A stretch of 64,000 nucleotides of DNA from JAAYXS01 sp964550375. Lineage in GTDB: Bacteria > Planctomycetota > Phycisphaerae > UBA1845 > Fen-1342. The translations under genes and the position numbers were made by a program. The stretch's first letter is position 1; every line of letters starts with the position of its first letter. Shown in pieces: positions 26,835 through 35,113 of the stretch. The notes below the pieces were generated by a model. The model made no database searches. It had not been told where the DNA came from and worked only from the letters and a program-made list of their open reading frames with translations. The stretch is from NCBI GenBank assembly GCA_964550375.1, contig CAZJYX010000009.1, forward strand, positions 1 to 64,000, read 5' to 3'.

Positions 26835-29447
26835 ATGTGCAAGCGTAGTTCCGGGGTACTGCTGTTCTGGTTGCTGGCGGTGTGGATGGGCAGTTCCGCT
26901 TCCGCGAAGGTCTGGTACGTTGACGACGACGCTCCGCACGACCCCGGTCCGGGCGACCCTTATGTGAGTGACCCGGACGCTGATGGCTCGGCTGAGCATC
27001 CTTTCGACAAGATTGCCGATGGCATTCTCTTCGCGCAGCCCGGCGATGTGGTCATTGTGCGCGATGGGACGTACAGCGAGTGGGGCAACTACAATCTGAA
27101 CTTCCTCGGCAAGGCGATAACGGTTCGTTCTGAGAACGGGCCGGCGAACTGTGTTATCGACTGCGCCGACCTGGGCCGCGCGTTTCACTTTCATACCAGC
27201 GAGTCGGCCGCGACCATTGTGGAGGGATTCACGATCATCAATGGCACGGCCAACAAGGGTGGCGGTATGTACTTCGCCGCCACGACTAACAACCCGACGA
27301 TCCGCAACTGCTGGTTCATCAACTGTACGGCGACGGGAGCGGGTGGCGGCGGGGCGGTGTGTACAGAGGGCTGCGCGCCGACCTTCGCGGATTGCGTGTT
27401 CATTGGGAACACGGCTGAGTCGTCCCTGGGGGCGCTGTCCTGCTTGAGCGGCACGGTTCAGGCCGAGCGCTGCCGGTTCATCGACAATGTGACCACGGGC
27501 ATCTACTCGCAACTCGCCGCTCTGACCTTGAACAACTGTCTCATTGCCGGCAACACCAAGCGCGGCTTGCTGGCGTATGCCGGACAGGTCAACCTGAAGA
27601 ACTGTACCATCGCGCACAACACCGCTCCCGACAGCCCGGGAGCCGGCATATACGCCTATGCGGCGACGGTTAACGTGGACAACTCGATCCTGTGGGGCAA
27701 TCTTGACGCCACTGGCGATCCCTATGGTACCGACGTGCAGGCCTCCGGCGTGTCGCAGATGCGCTATAGCTGTATGCAGGGGCTGCCGGAGCCTGCTGCC
27801 GATGGCAACATTGGCGCGAATCCGCTCTTCCGCGATCCATTCGGCGCGGACAGCGACCCGCTGACGGCGCTGGACAATGATTATCGTCTGGATGCCGGTT
27901 CGCCGTGCGTTGACGCCGGCGACAACGCGCTGGTACCGGTCGGCACGGAAAGCGATTGCGACGGCGCGCCGCGCTTCGTCGACGATCCGCTGGTGCCGGA
28001 CACCGGCCTGGGCACGCCGCCGATCGTGGACATGGGTGCCTTTGAGCGGCAGGTGGTGGTGCCGGACGGCGACTTCGACGCGGACCAGGACGTGGACATG
28101 GACGACGTGTTCGTCTTCCTGGGTTGCCTGGCGGGGCCGGACGTGGTCGTAGCCGAGCTTTGTGAGCCGGGCGACTTCGACGGCGACCGGGATGTTGACC
28201 TGGCTGATTTCGCGGTCTTCCAGACGCTGTTCACGGGGCCGCTGGTTGACTGCAACGACAACGGCATTCCCGACGACGAGGACATTGCCAGCGGCTACAG
28301 CCAGGACTGTAACGGCAATGGCATTCCGGACGAGTGTGACATCGCCGACGGAACCAGTCAGGACTGCAACGGCAACGGCGTCCCGGACGAGTGCGACATA
28401 GCCGGCGGCTACAGCCTGGACTGCAACGGCAACGGCATTCCGGACGAATGCGACATAGCCGGCGGCTACAGCCTGGACTGCAACGACAACGGTGTTCCGG
28501 ACGAGTGCGACATTGCTAGCGGCTACAGCCTGGACTGCAACGGCAACGGCATTCCGGACGAATGCGACATCGCCAGCGGCTACAGCCAGGACTGTAACGG
28601 CAATGGCATTCCGGACGAGTGCGACATTGCCGACGGGACGAGTGAGGACTGCCAGCCGAACGGGGTACCGGACGAATGTGATCTGGCAGGCGGCGCGTTG
28701 CATGCAAGCCTGGTGCACCGCTGGAGCTTCGACGGGGACGCCACTGATTCGCTCGGTGGCGCGCACGGCGTGCTCATGGGCGGTGCGAGTATCGTGGACG
28801 GCGCGGTCGCGCTCGACGGCGTGGACGGCTACGTGGAGCTGCCCATTGCGGACACGATTGCCGCGCTGGACAGCATTACGCTCGAGGCCTGGGTGGAGTG
28901 GGACGGCGGCGGCAACTGGCAGCGCGTCTTCGACATCGGAACCAACACCACGAACTACATGTTCTTCACGCCGTTCAACGGCGGGCCATCGCGCTTTGCG
29001 ATACGGACTCCGAGTGTCGGCGAGCAGATGCTCGACGGGCCGGCTTTGCCTACCGGCCAGATGAAGCATGTCGCCATAACCATCAAAGCCGCCAACACCA
29101 CTGCCATTCTCTACATCGACGGATCTCCGATTGACGAGAACAACGAGATGACGTTGCGGCCTTCCGACCTGGGGAGCGCGACGATCGGTTACCTGGGCAA
29201 GTCGTTCTGGCCGGATCCCTACCTGGCCGGCCGTATCACCGAGTTCCGCATCTACGGTGCCGCTCTGGATGAACTCGAGATCGCGGACAGTTGGGCGGCC
29301 GGCTTTGATGCCCAAGGCGCAACTAGCTTCGACTGCAACGGCAACGGTATTCCCGACGAATGCGACATCGCCAGCGGATACAGCCAAGACCTTAACGACA
29401 ACGGCATCCCCGACGAGTGCGAGGCCCCGCTTCGGCCGGGTTCATAG
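26835..29447 (+). CDS. Secreted beta-helix protein with Ca-binding 19-residue repeats and LamG domain
   Basis: An 870-residue exported protein. The start at 26835 follows GGAAGGGG and gives a signal peptide ending ASA. Residues about 25-400 form a right-handed beta-helix of the DUF1565/pectate-lyase-like type (YVDDDAP, RNCWFINCTATG, LNNCLIAGNT, LKNCTIAHNTAP). Two dockerin-like loops follow near 412-465 (DFDADQDVDMDD, DFDGDRDVDLAD). Residues 472-623 are eight 19-residue units of the DCNGNGIPDECDIASGYSQ type. A LamG/concanavalin domain (about 624-832) follows, with LVHRWSFDGDATDSLGGAHG, and two more units close the protein. The Asp-rich units resemble thrombospondin type 3 repeats and probably bind calcium. 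Likely a cell-surface or matrix protein. Confidence 0.85.
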   Translation: MCKRSSGVLLFWLLAVWMGSSASAKVWYVDDDAPHDPGPGDPYVSDPDADGSAEHPFDKIADGILFAQPGDVVIVRDGTYSEWGNYNLNFLGKAITVRSENGPANCVIDCADLGRAFHFHTSESAATIVEGFTIINGTANKGGGMYFAATTNNPTIRNCWFINCTATGAGGGGAVCTEGCAPTFADCVFIGNTAESSLGALSCLSGTVQAERCRFIDNVTTGIYSQLAALTLNNCLIAGNTKRGLLAYAGQVNLKNCTIAHNTAPDSPGAGIYAYAATVNVDNSILWGNLDATGDPYGTDVQASGVSQMRYSCMQGLPEPAADGNIGANPLFRDPFGADSDPLTALDNDYRLDAGSPCVDAGDNALVPVGTESDCDGAPRFVDDPLVPDTGLGTPPIVDMGAFERQVVVPDGDFDADQDVDMDDVFVFLGCLAGPDVVVAELCEPGDFDGDRDVDLADFAVFQTLFTGPLVDCNDNGIPDDEDIASGYSQDCNGNGIPDECDIADGTSQDCNGNGVPDECDIAGGYSLDCNGNGIPDECDIAGGYSLDCNDNGVPDECDIASGYSLDCNGNGIPDECDIASGYSQDCNGNGIPDECDIADGTSEDCQPNGVPDECDLAGGALHASLVHRWSFDGDATDSLGGAHGVLMGGASIVDGAVALDGVDGYVELPIADTIAALDSITLEAWVEWDGGGNWQRVFDIGTNTTNYMFFTPFNGGPSRFAIRTPSVGEQMLDGPALPTGQMKHVAITIKAANTTAILYIDGSPIDENNEMTLRPSDLGSATIGYLGKSFWPDPYLAGRITEFRIYGAALDELEIADSWAAGFDAQGATSFDCNGNGIPDECDIASGYSQDLNDNGIPDECEAPLRPGS
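28248..28703 (+). repeat. Eight tandem 57-bp coding repeats
   Basis: Eight units of exactly 57 bases encode DCNGNGIPDECDIASG-type units with an extra three residues (YSQ, YSL or TSQ). Units 3 to 7 are close at the DNA level. A ninth and a partial tenth unit occur after the LamG domain at 29331-29444. There are no spacers, so this is not a CRISPR array. Confidence 0.95.
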
Positions 29448-29965
29448 CTCGCCGGCGCGCCTGCGCGGTTCCGGGTAACCCATGCGCATGGGCATTCTTG
29501 TGGATTAGCGCATTGGGAGTCCTGGAAGTTGCGATCCAGCCGCATCACGAGGTTGGGACGGGCGTAGCGCGCTTGGCGCCGGGCCGGTTTACGCTGCAAC
29601 TCAATATTCGGTTTGTCCCTTTTGAGAGCCTTGTCAGCAGCGCTGCGTTTTGCACGCCGGTGTCGCGTGAGTATCGTGACCGCAAACGCGGGCCGTGGTC
29701 TGCCGGTTTTTTCTGAGCAGGCCCCATAATGAGTTCTCCCGGCCTGGTGACGGTGCGGTACGGCGGGTTTGCCGCGCTGGAATTCGTGCGCCATTCCGAC
29801 CGATGAGAAGACTGGCGAGACGCCGGGACGCTAATGGCAGTAGCGCGCCCGGCAGGGCGTGCCGCCACGCGCCCGAGCCAGCAGGTGACCGAACGACTTG
29901 GGCCGGCCCCCCGGATCGTTCGAATCTGTCCCGCGCAATCAGCCAAGCGAAACGAAGGACGCGGA
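29448..29965. other. Intergenic region after the beta-helix/LamG gene
   Basis: No gene is supported here. A perfect 14-base palindrome CCCATGCGCATGGG lies at 29479-29492, 31 bases after the stop, and might help end transcription. A T6 run lies near 29706 without a clean stem before it. Confidence 0.5.
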
Positions 29966-30466
29966 ATGAAACGCAAACTACCGGCTGCGGTCCTGGACGC
30001 CCCGGCACACTCACTACGGCTCGTGTGCATCGACGCGGCGGTGGAGTTCTACATCCGGGAAGACGAGTTCATTCTGGCGAGCTATCCGCAACCGTGTTCG
30101 GTCGAGTTGGCATTGCCCGTCTGGGATGACGGGCGCGTCCTGTGCGTCGCGTTGCTGATCCAACTTGGCGGGCGCCATGCGTTTACATTCGACCGCTGGC
30201 TGAACCTGGCGAATCCGGACGAGCTGCGCATTCTGCAATTGCTGGCTGACCAACCGACGATCGACATCTTCCTCGTATCCGACCGCATCGCACGCCTGCT
30301 GCGCGAACGGAACCCGCTGTCCGGCAAGGCCGCGGGGATTATCGCGACCCTGCGCATGCGTGCCTCATGGTCCGACGAGGACTTCCAGGCGCAGCGGCGC
30401 CGCCTTGACATTCTCTACCCGTCGTCCGAAGCACTCTGGCGCGGGGCCCGCCAATTGGGCAAGTGA
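29966..30466 (+). CDS. Conserved-looking hypothetical cytoplasmic protein
   Basis: A 166-residue soluble protein with no signal peptide or membrane segment. The ATG at 29966 follows AAGGA; the frame extends upstream but the composition there is non-coding. Visible segments are an N-terminal beta-rich half (SLRLVCIDAAVEFYIREDEFILAS, VLCVALLIQLGGRHAFTFDRWL) and a helical half (DELRILQLLADQPTIDIFLV, ARLLRERNPLSGKAAGIIATLRM). I do not recognise the family and no catalytic motif stands out. It converges on the PhnD-like gene with a 27-base gap. Confidence 0.6.
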   Translation: MKRKLPAAVLDAPAHSLRLVCIDAAVEFYIREDEFILASYPQPCSVELALPVWDDGRVLCVALLIQLGGRHAFTFDRWLNLANPDELRILQLLADQPTIDIFLVSDRIARLLRERNPLSGKAAGIIATLRMRASWSDEDFQAQRRRLDILYPSSEALWRGARQLGK

Positions 30467-30493
30467 AGTCAAACCGCAACTGGCGTCACGCAC

Positions 30494-31447
30494 TCAGGGT
30501 TCAACCGCACGGGTGCCGGCCTCCGCCAGACGACGACAAACATCCATAACGTCCTCCGTCGGCGGCGCATAACGCGCTACTCCCAGCGGCGCCAGGAGTT
30601 CCGGCGCATCTTCGTGCGCCTCAAGCAGGAAGCTGCGGATCTCCTCAATGGTTTCCTCGTCCAGCCGGGGCGAGACGACCACCAGGTGATCCGGGACCGG
30701 CAGAGTCTCGGCGATGACGCGCAGCCGGGCACGCTCAGGATCGTCGCGCCGCTCGGCCTGTTCCGGTAATTGCTCCCACGCGCTCAGATCCAGGAAGCCC
30801 GCGTCCGAACTCGCGTGCATAACTGTCTGGGCCACGGCCCGCATGTTCGGCATGTGCTTAAGTGACCCGGGGATCGGCAGCAGTTCCAGGGACAAGTCGC
30901 CCGGCGCCAGACCGTGCCGCGCGAGCAGCTCCAGGGCCGCGCGATGTGTGCGGGTGTCGTCCGCCGGCCCGAACGCGACGGTCTTGCCGCGCAGGTCGGC
31001 GACTTCCCTGATGTTTGCGTCGGGCCGAACCACGAGCACCGCCGGCCGCGCACTGCGTCCCTGGAAGTCAACCGGAACCGCGACTACTCGCAGGGATTGG
31101 CCGGCGGAAAACGCGGCATACTGCCCAGGCGAGGTGAAGGCGACATGCGCAACGCCGCTCGCGAGCGCCGGCTCAAGCTGAATCGGAAAGCACAGGTCCA
31201 GTGCCACCGGACGCGCCAGGTCCTTGGCCAGCGCAGCCCGCAGCGGCTCGTACGGCGCGAAGGGATTGAGCCCGAAGAATGTGCCTTCGGGTGCGGCCGA
31301 CGGTTTGTGCGCCACAACCGCCACTACCACGGGATTGCGCCGGAGGCCGATCAGGCTCAGAAAGCGCATGCCGGCGCTCTGGCAACCAAGCAGCGCTGTC
31401 ACCGTCAGCCCCAACAGGATTACGTACCGAGTTGCTGTACCGCGCAT
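30494..31447 (-). CDS. PhnD/PstS-like substrate-binding lipoprotein
   Basis: A 317-residue lipoprotein with lipobox LLGC at the end of its signal peptide. The start at 31447 follows GGAGAT. The mature part is a type II periplasmic binding fold of the phosphate/phosphonate (PhnD) kind: FAPYEPLRAALAKDL, VAHVAFTSPGQYAAF, LVVRPDANIREVADLRGKTVAFGPADDTRTH, AAQTVMHASSDAGFLDLSAWEQL, read here in short pieces. PhnD-like proteins bind phosphonates, phosphite or other oxyanions, and many serve as sensor domains. No ABC permease or ATPase is adjacent. It follows pyrK by 16 bases on the same strand, so it is co-transcribed with an enzyme of pyrimidine synthesis, which is unusual. Confidence 0.72.
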   Translation of the reverse strand: MRGTATRYVILLGLTVTALLGCQSAGMRFLSLIGLRRNPVVVAVVAHKPSAAPEGTFFGLNPFAPYEPLRAALAKDLARPVALDLCFPIQLEPALASGVAHVAFTSPGQYAAFSAGQSLRVVAVPVDFQGRSARPAVLVVRPDANIREVADLRGKTVAFGPADDTRTHRAALELLARHGLAPGDLSLELLPIPGSLKHMPNMRAVAQTVMHASSDAGFLDLSAWEQLPEQAERRDDPERARLRVIAETLPVPDHLVVVSPRLDEETIEEIRSFLLEAHEDAPELLAPLGVARYAPPTEDVMDVCRRLAEAGTRAVEP

Positions 31448-31463
31448 GGCGATCTCCAGATGC

Positions 31464-32456
31464 TTACTCAGCCTGCGTTGCGACGATTCGGTCATCGTAG
31501 TCCGGTAACAGGTCGCGGTCGAAGACCGGCCCGTCCTGACACGCCAGGGCCCAACTCCAGCCGCGAGCCGCGCCGGGTTCGCGCCGCCGAACCACGCACG
31601 ACAAACAGGTTCCCAGCCCGCAGCCCATGCGCCGCTCGATGCACAACTGGCATGTCAGCCCCAACTTACGTGTTTGCTGGGCTACGGCCTGCAGCATGGG
31701 CTCCGGGCCGCAGGCATAGACGATCGCATTCTGACACGCCGCGGCGCCGGCACCACGATACCAGGACTCGACCCCCGCGGTCACGCGGCCAGGCAGCCCG
31801 ACTGATCCGTCGTCGGTGGTTACAATCGCCGGGAAGGGCGCCGCGCCCGGCCACGCCACGCACCGGCTTGGCCGGCCATCGCGATCGGGCGTCGCGACCA
31901 TGCGCAACGGTAGGAGGTCACCTGTTGTGGCGCCCAGGACGGCCGTCACGTTCTGCTGTCCCTGCTCCGCCAGTCGGCGGGCCAGATACAGCAATGGAGG
32001 GATGCCAACGCCCCCGCCCACCAGCAGGACCGGCCGCGGCTGCTCGGGCAGGGCGAAGCCGCGCCCCAACGGCCCCGTAATGCTGATGCGGTCGCCCGGC
32101 TGCAAACCCTCTAGCCAGCGTGTGCCGGTGCCGATGCTGCGCGAGATGATCAGCACGTGCGCGTGGCCGTCACCATCGTCCCAACGATCCGCGATGCTGA
32201 ATGGGCGGCGCAGAAACGCCTGCACCGCCAGCGCGCTGCCGGTCAGAGACGGAAACCCGTCCGCCGGCCACTCCAACTCACGCGCGGTAACGACGTCTTC
32301 GTTAGAACACTGCATTTGCACGAACTGTCCCGGGTTTGAGTGCGGGAAGGTCTGCAGCACAAGCTCGATCGCAACGTGGTCCAAACAGAGTTGGTCGCTC
32401 GACACAACTTGGGCGTCGATGGCACAAACGCGGTCTGGCGTGCGCATGTTACACAT
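31464..32456 (-). CDS. pyrK: Dihydroorotate dehydrogenase electron-transfer subunit
   Basis: A 330-residue ferredoxin-reductase-type protein. The FAD motif is RRPFSIAD, the NAD-binding loop GGGVGIPPLLYLARRL, and a C-terminal 2Fe-2S site has CGLGTCLSC and a later Cys in CQDGP, the PyrK pattern. PyrK passes electrons from dihydroorotate to NAD in class 1B dihydroorotate dehydrogenase together with PyrD, which is not in this window. At 330 residues it is longer than typical PyrK (about 260). The frame is open to 32657, but that part overlaps a terminator hairpin, so I set the start at 32456; 32447 is an alternative. The leader contains a terminator and promoter. Confidence 0.82.
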   Translation of the reverse strand: MCNMRTPDRVCAIDAQVVSSDQLCLDHVAIELVLQTFPHSNPGQFVQMQCSNEDVVTARELEWPADGFPSLTGSALAVQAFLRRPFSIADRWDDGDGHAHVLIISRSIGTGTRWLEGLQPGDRISITGPLGRGFALPEQPRPVLLVGGGVGIPPLLYLARRLAEQGQQNVTAVLGATTGDLLPLRMVATPDRDGRPSRCVAWPGAAPFPAIVTTDDGSVGLPGRVTAGVESWYRGAGAAACQNAIVYACGPEPMLQAVAQQTRKLGLTCQLCIERRMGCGLGTCLSCVVRRREPGAARGWSWALACQDGPVFDRDLLPDYDDRIVATQAE

Positions 32457-32606
32457 GAGTGCGCCACTTCCTACGGGATCGATGAGGGTCGGCACCGCCA
32501 CTCGCCACCGAGCCGCCGGCTGCCCAAAACGCGCCAAGCCCGCAGCGCACTTACACGGTACGCCGATGAGCGGCGTGGCGACAAGCCGGCGGCCTGCGCG
32601 CGCAAT

Positions 32607-32650
32607 AAAAAACTTCCGAGACCGAACCTTTGACGGCCGGTCCCGGAAGT
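32607..32650 (-). terminator. Strong intrinsic terminator in the pyrK leader
   Basis: On the minus strand ACTTCCGGGACCG pairs with CGGTCTCGGAAGT (13 bp with one G-U) around a 13-base loop and runs directly into TTTTTTA. It lies 151 bases upstream of the pyrK start and about 65 bases downstream of a promoter on the same strand. Confidence 0.85.
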
Positions 32651-32714
32651 GCGCCACGGCTAGAACAGCCGCTAAACTCGTTTGGTTGCAGGCGTGCTCA
32701 GGCTCGCCACCCGC
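32607..32714 (-). ncRNA. Candidate small RNA or attenuator leader upstream of pyrK
   Basis: A promoter at 32721-32749 and the terminator at 32607-32650 bound a transcript of about 108 bases with no open frame of note. A small stem CGGCT-GTTCT-AGCCG (32657-32671) precedes the terminator stem. It does not match SRP RNA (no GGAAGCAGC loop) or tmRNA. It may be a transcription-attenuation leader of pyrK or a free small RNA; the sequence alone does not decide. Confidence 0.45.
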
Positions 32715-32720
32715 GCACGC

Positions 32721-32749
32721 ACTATATCAGATCGCCAACGGGGTGTCCA
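32721..32749 (-). promoter_or_regulatory. Sigma-70 promoter of the pyrK leader
   Basis: On the minus strand TGGACA and TATAGT are separated by exactly 17 bases, a close match to consensus. Transcription would start near 32714. Confidence 0.7.
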
Positions 32750-32809
32750 CTAACTGACCGGGAATTGGGCCGCCGAGCAATATTGCTGTATGCTGTTGTC
32801 AGTCAACGA

Positions 32810-32838
32810 TTTACAGTAGCGCAGGGCGCGATTATAAT
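32810..32838 (+). promoter_or_regulatory. Sigma-70 promoter of the Nudix gene
   Basis: TTTACA and a perfect TATAAT are separated by exactly 17 bases. The transcript would carry a leader of about 120 bases before 32967. It is back to back with the pyrK leader promoter. Confidence 0.75.
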
Positions 32839-32966
32839 CCTGTCGATAGCCGGCCGTTGGTCCGGGCATTGCGGGTGTCCTGCATCTCGCATACGTCCGG
32901 TCGGCAGCCCCGAAGGAGCGCAGGCACAGACACCACGACCAGAGCGCTGCGACGAGTCCACGCTGC

Positions 32967-33374
32967 ATGAACAAGCCCGCTTACGACATCGCGGTCGCGC
33001 TTGTACGCCGAAACGCGCGCTGGCTCGTGGCTCACTGCCCACGAGAGCAGCCGGTGGGCGGGACCTGGGAGTTCCCGGGCGGCAAGATTGAGGGGGCGGA
33101 GACTCCGGCTCAGGCCGCGGTGCGCGAGCTGCGCGAGGAATGCACGGTTGAGGTTGTTGTCGAAAGGGCCCTGCCGACGATCGTGCATGAGTATGACGAT
33201 CGGATCGTGCGAATCACGCCCGTGCTTTGCCGCTGGCAGGTGGGGCCGGAGCATCCAGCCCACCGCGCGCGCTGCCGCTGGGTGAACGATCGGCGGCTGC
33301 GGGCGTTGGACATGCCCGCGGCGAACGAGCAAATCCTGCGCAACATCCTTGCCGACCAGCCAGGTCAGGAATAG
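32967..33374 (+). CDS. Nudix hydrolase (MutT-like)
   Basis: A 135-residue protein. The Nudix box is complete: GGKIEGAETPAQAAVRELREEC, where the usual Gly after EE is Cys. The opening DIAVALVRRNARWLVAHCP and the EFPGG motif fit the MutT/8-oxo-dGTP diphosphatase group, which removes oxidised nucleotides, but the substrate is not certain. The ATG lacks a clear Shine-Dalgarno site despite a long leader. The gene converges on the TPR protein gene. Confidence 0.88.
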   Translation: MNKPAYDIAVALVRRNARWLVAHCPREQPVGGTWEFPGGKIEGAETPAQAAVRELREECTVEVVVERALPTIVHEYDDRIVRITPVLCRWQVGPEHPAHRARCRWVNDRRLRALDMPAANEQILRNILADQPGQE

Positions 33375-33392
33375 GGCCGGCGTTGGTCGTGG

Positions 33393-35000
33393 TTAGTCGC
33401 CTTGCAGCGCTGCCAACTCGGCGCGCAGCTCAGCTTCCGCCGGCGAGCCCAGGGCCTGGGCGATGTCTATGGCCTCAAGCAGCGCCGCGCGGGCGTCAGC
33501 GCGGCGGCCGAGTTCACGCCGCAGTGCGGCTATGTTCCGGGCGCAGGCCAACTGGCTGGCCAGATCATCCGTGGGGCGGATATGGGCGTAGACTTCCTCG
33601 TACTCCGCCAAGGCCTCGGCGGTGCGTCCTAGGCCGCGCAGGATTCCGGCGCGGGCGAACTTCGCGGCCGGTCTGATCCTGGTGTCGGCCAGGGCCAGCG
33701 ATTGCTCGACTGCGGCGAGTGCCTCATCCAGGCGCTGGGCGCCCTCGTGCAGCCGGGCCAGATGGAGCCAGGCGGCGGCCCGGTGACCGGCCGAGCCCAG
33801 GCGGTCCGCGGCGGCCAGTGCCCGCTGCTGCATGGCGATGGCGGCCTCGCGATCGCCCATGCGTTCATACGTGAGCGCCAGTTTGTTCGCGGCGGTGGTT
33901 TCGGAAACGAGGTCGCCTAGTTCGGCCACCATGTCCACGACGATGCGCTGCCACTCAATCGACCACTGGAAGTCCTGGCGGGCGAAAAGCTCCACTTGCG
34001 ACTGGTCCAGACCCGGCGGAATGGGCCGCGTCAGGTGCAGGTCACCGAGGTTGGTGAGGGCGGCGATTTCGCCGTACACCGCGCCGGCGGCATACGAGAT
34101 GGCCAACGACGACTCGTAACGCTGGTAGGCCGCGCTGAAGTCGCCGGTCAGGTGCGCGAGAGCGCCGCGACCCAGTTCGGCGGTGGCCAGGTCGATCGGA
34201 TCATCGGCCCGGCGTGCCAACTCGGACAGCATGCGCAGATGCTGAGAACTGGACGACATTGCCGCCGGTCCGGCCTGCACCTCGATCTGGACCAACGTGC
34301 CCAGCGCCGGCCGGTATAGCTGGTCATAGCTCAGGGAGCGCAGGGCGAACCGGCGGGCCTCCGCCAGGTCGCCATCACGCTGGGCGTTCACCGCCCGCCC
34401 GTAGTACTCGACCGCACTCGGCGAGCGGGCAGGGGCGGCGAGGATTCTTGCGCTCAGTTCCGGCGACAGTTCCGCCACGCTCAGTCGCTCCAGCAGCCAG
34501 CGTGTTGCCGCGTCGAGCACTTCAAACAGCCGGCCGGGCGGCAAGGTGACGTGGTCCAACTGGCGCGCCGGCGTTCCCACGGCGAGGATGGACAACTCGA
34601 GTTCGAGCCGGTCGACGTGTCCGGCGCAACGTCCGGTAACCAAACGCTCGGCACCCAAGGCGGCTACGGCCTGCTGAGTTGTAACTGCGGTCGCCCCGAT
34701 TTCCTGCAACTCGCGCTGAGCCTTGTGAACGCGCATCGTAGGCACGACGAGCACGCCCGGAACGCGGCGCAGCCGCCAGCAGAGCGTCTCCTCGACCCCC
34801 ACTGGCAGCCACTCATCGCGCGCGCTGACGTCTTGGCTTGCCGTGAAGCCCGCGACCGCGACATGGGGGCGGTTGGCGGTGGTCCGGCCGCTGGTCTTTT
34901 CGGGGTGCGGCGCCACTGGCTGTCCGGCCGCATTGCCGGTGACGCCTATCAATGCACCCAGCAGCAGGCAGGTCGTTATTCTCGATGCTGGTGCACACAT
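33393..35000 (-). CDS. Exported FlgO/CsgG-like and TPR-repeat protein
   Basis: A 535-residue protein. The start at 35000 gives a signal peptide (MCAPASRITTCLLLGALIG, cleaved after AAG), and AGGAGG lies upstream. Residues about 40-160 resemble the FlgO/TolB-N-like alpha/beta domain (RPHVAVAGFTA, WLPVGVEETLCWRLRRVPGVLVVP, LGAERLVTGRCAG). From about 190 to the end there are around eight TPR-type helix pairs (AVEYYGRAVNAQRDGDLAEA, TNLGDLHL, KLALTYERMGDREAAIAMQQRAL, REAL-type units). Such proteins act in periplasmic assembly or signalling complexes. A function cannot be named. Confidence 0.65.
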   Translation of the reverse strand: MCAPASRITTCLLLGALIGVTGNAAGQPVAPHPEKTSGRTTANRPHVAVAGFTASQDVSARDEWLPVGVEETLCWRLRRVPGVLVVPTMRVHKAQRELQEIGATAVTTQQAVAALGAERLVTGRCAGHVDRLELELSILAVGTPARQLDHVTLPPGRLFEVLDAATRWLLERLSVAELSPELSARILAAPARSPSAVEYYGRAVNAQRDGDLAEARRFALRSLSYDQLYRPALGTLVQIEVQAGPAAMSSSSQHLRMLSELARRADDPIDLATAELGRGALAHLTGDFSAAYQRYESSLAISYAAGAVYGEIAALTNLGDLHLTRPIPPGLDQSQVELFARQDFQWSIEWQRIVVDMVAELGDLVSETTAANKLALTYERMGDREAAIAMQQRALAAADRLGSAGHRAAAWLHLARLHEGAQRLDEALAAVEQSLALADTRIRPAAKFARAGILRGLGRTAEALAEYEEVYAHIRPTDDLASQLACARNIAALRRELGRRADARAALLEAIDIAQALGSPAEAELRAELAALQGD

Positions 35001-35053
35001 GGCGCGACTGAGCCTCCTGACTCCCGAGCCGAGTTGCCCGGGCAAGTAGCCGG

Positions 35054-35083
35054 ATGATAGCCCACGTCGGCGTGAGCCACCAA
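35054..35083 (-). promoter_or_regulatory. Possible promoter of the TPR protein gene
   Basis: On the minus strand TTGGTG and TATCAT are separated by 18 bases. The -10 box ends 53 bases before the start at 35000. Confidence 0.35.
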
Positions 35084-35113
35084 TCGCGAATGCTCAGGGC
35101 AATCGCACGCCCG

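Noticed and set aside
28248..28703. Regular 57-bp repeats that might be taken for a CRISPR array
   Set aside because: The units are contiguous, have no unique spacers and are in frame within a secreted protein.
26796..29387. Very long open frame on the minus strand opposite the beta-helix/LamG gene (863 codons)
   Set aside because: It is the mirror of a gene with clear domains, has no ribosome site and encodes a repetitive Val/Arg/Ala protein caused by the repeat array and high GC.
29700..29712. T6 run after the beta-helix/LamG gene as a terminator
   Set aside because: No clean stem precedes it and it is about 260 bases from the stop codon.
32457..32657. Upstream extension of pyrK to 32657
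   Set aside because: It would read through the intrinsic terminator hairpin and has no ribosome site; similarity to PyrK begins after 32456.
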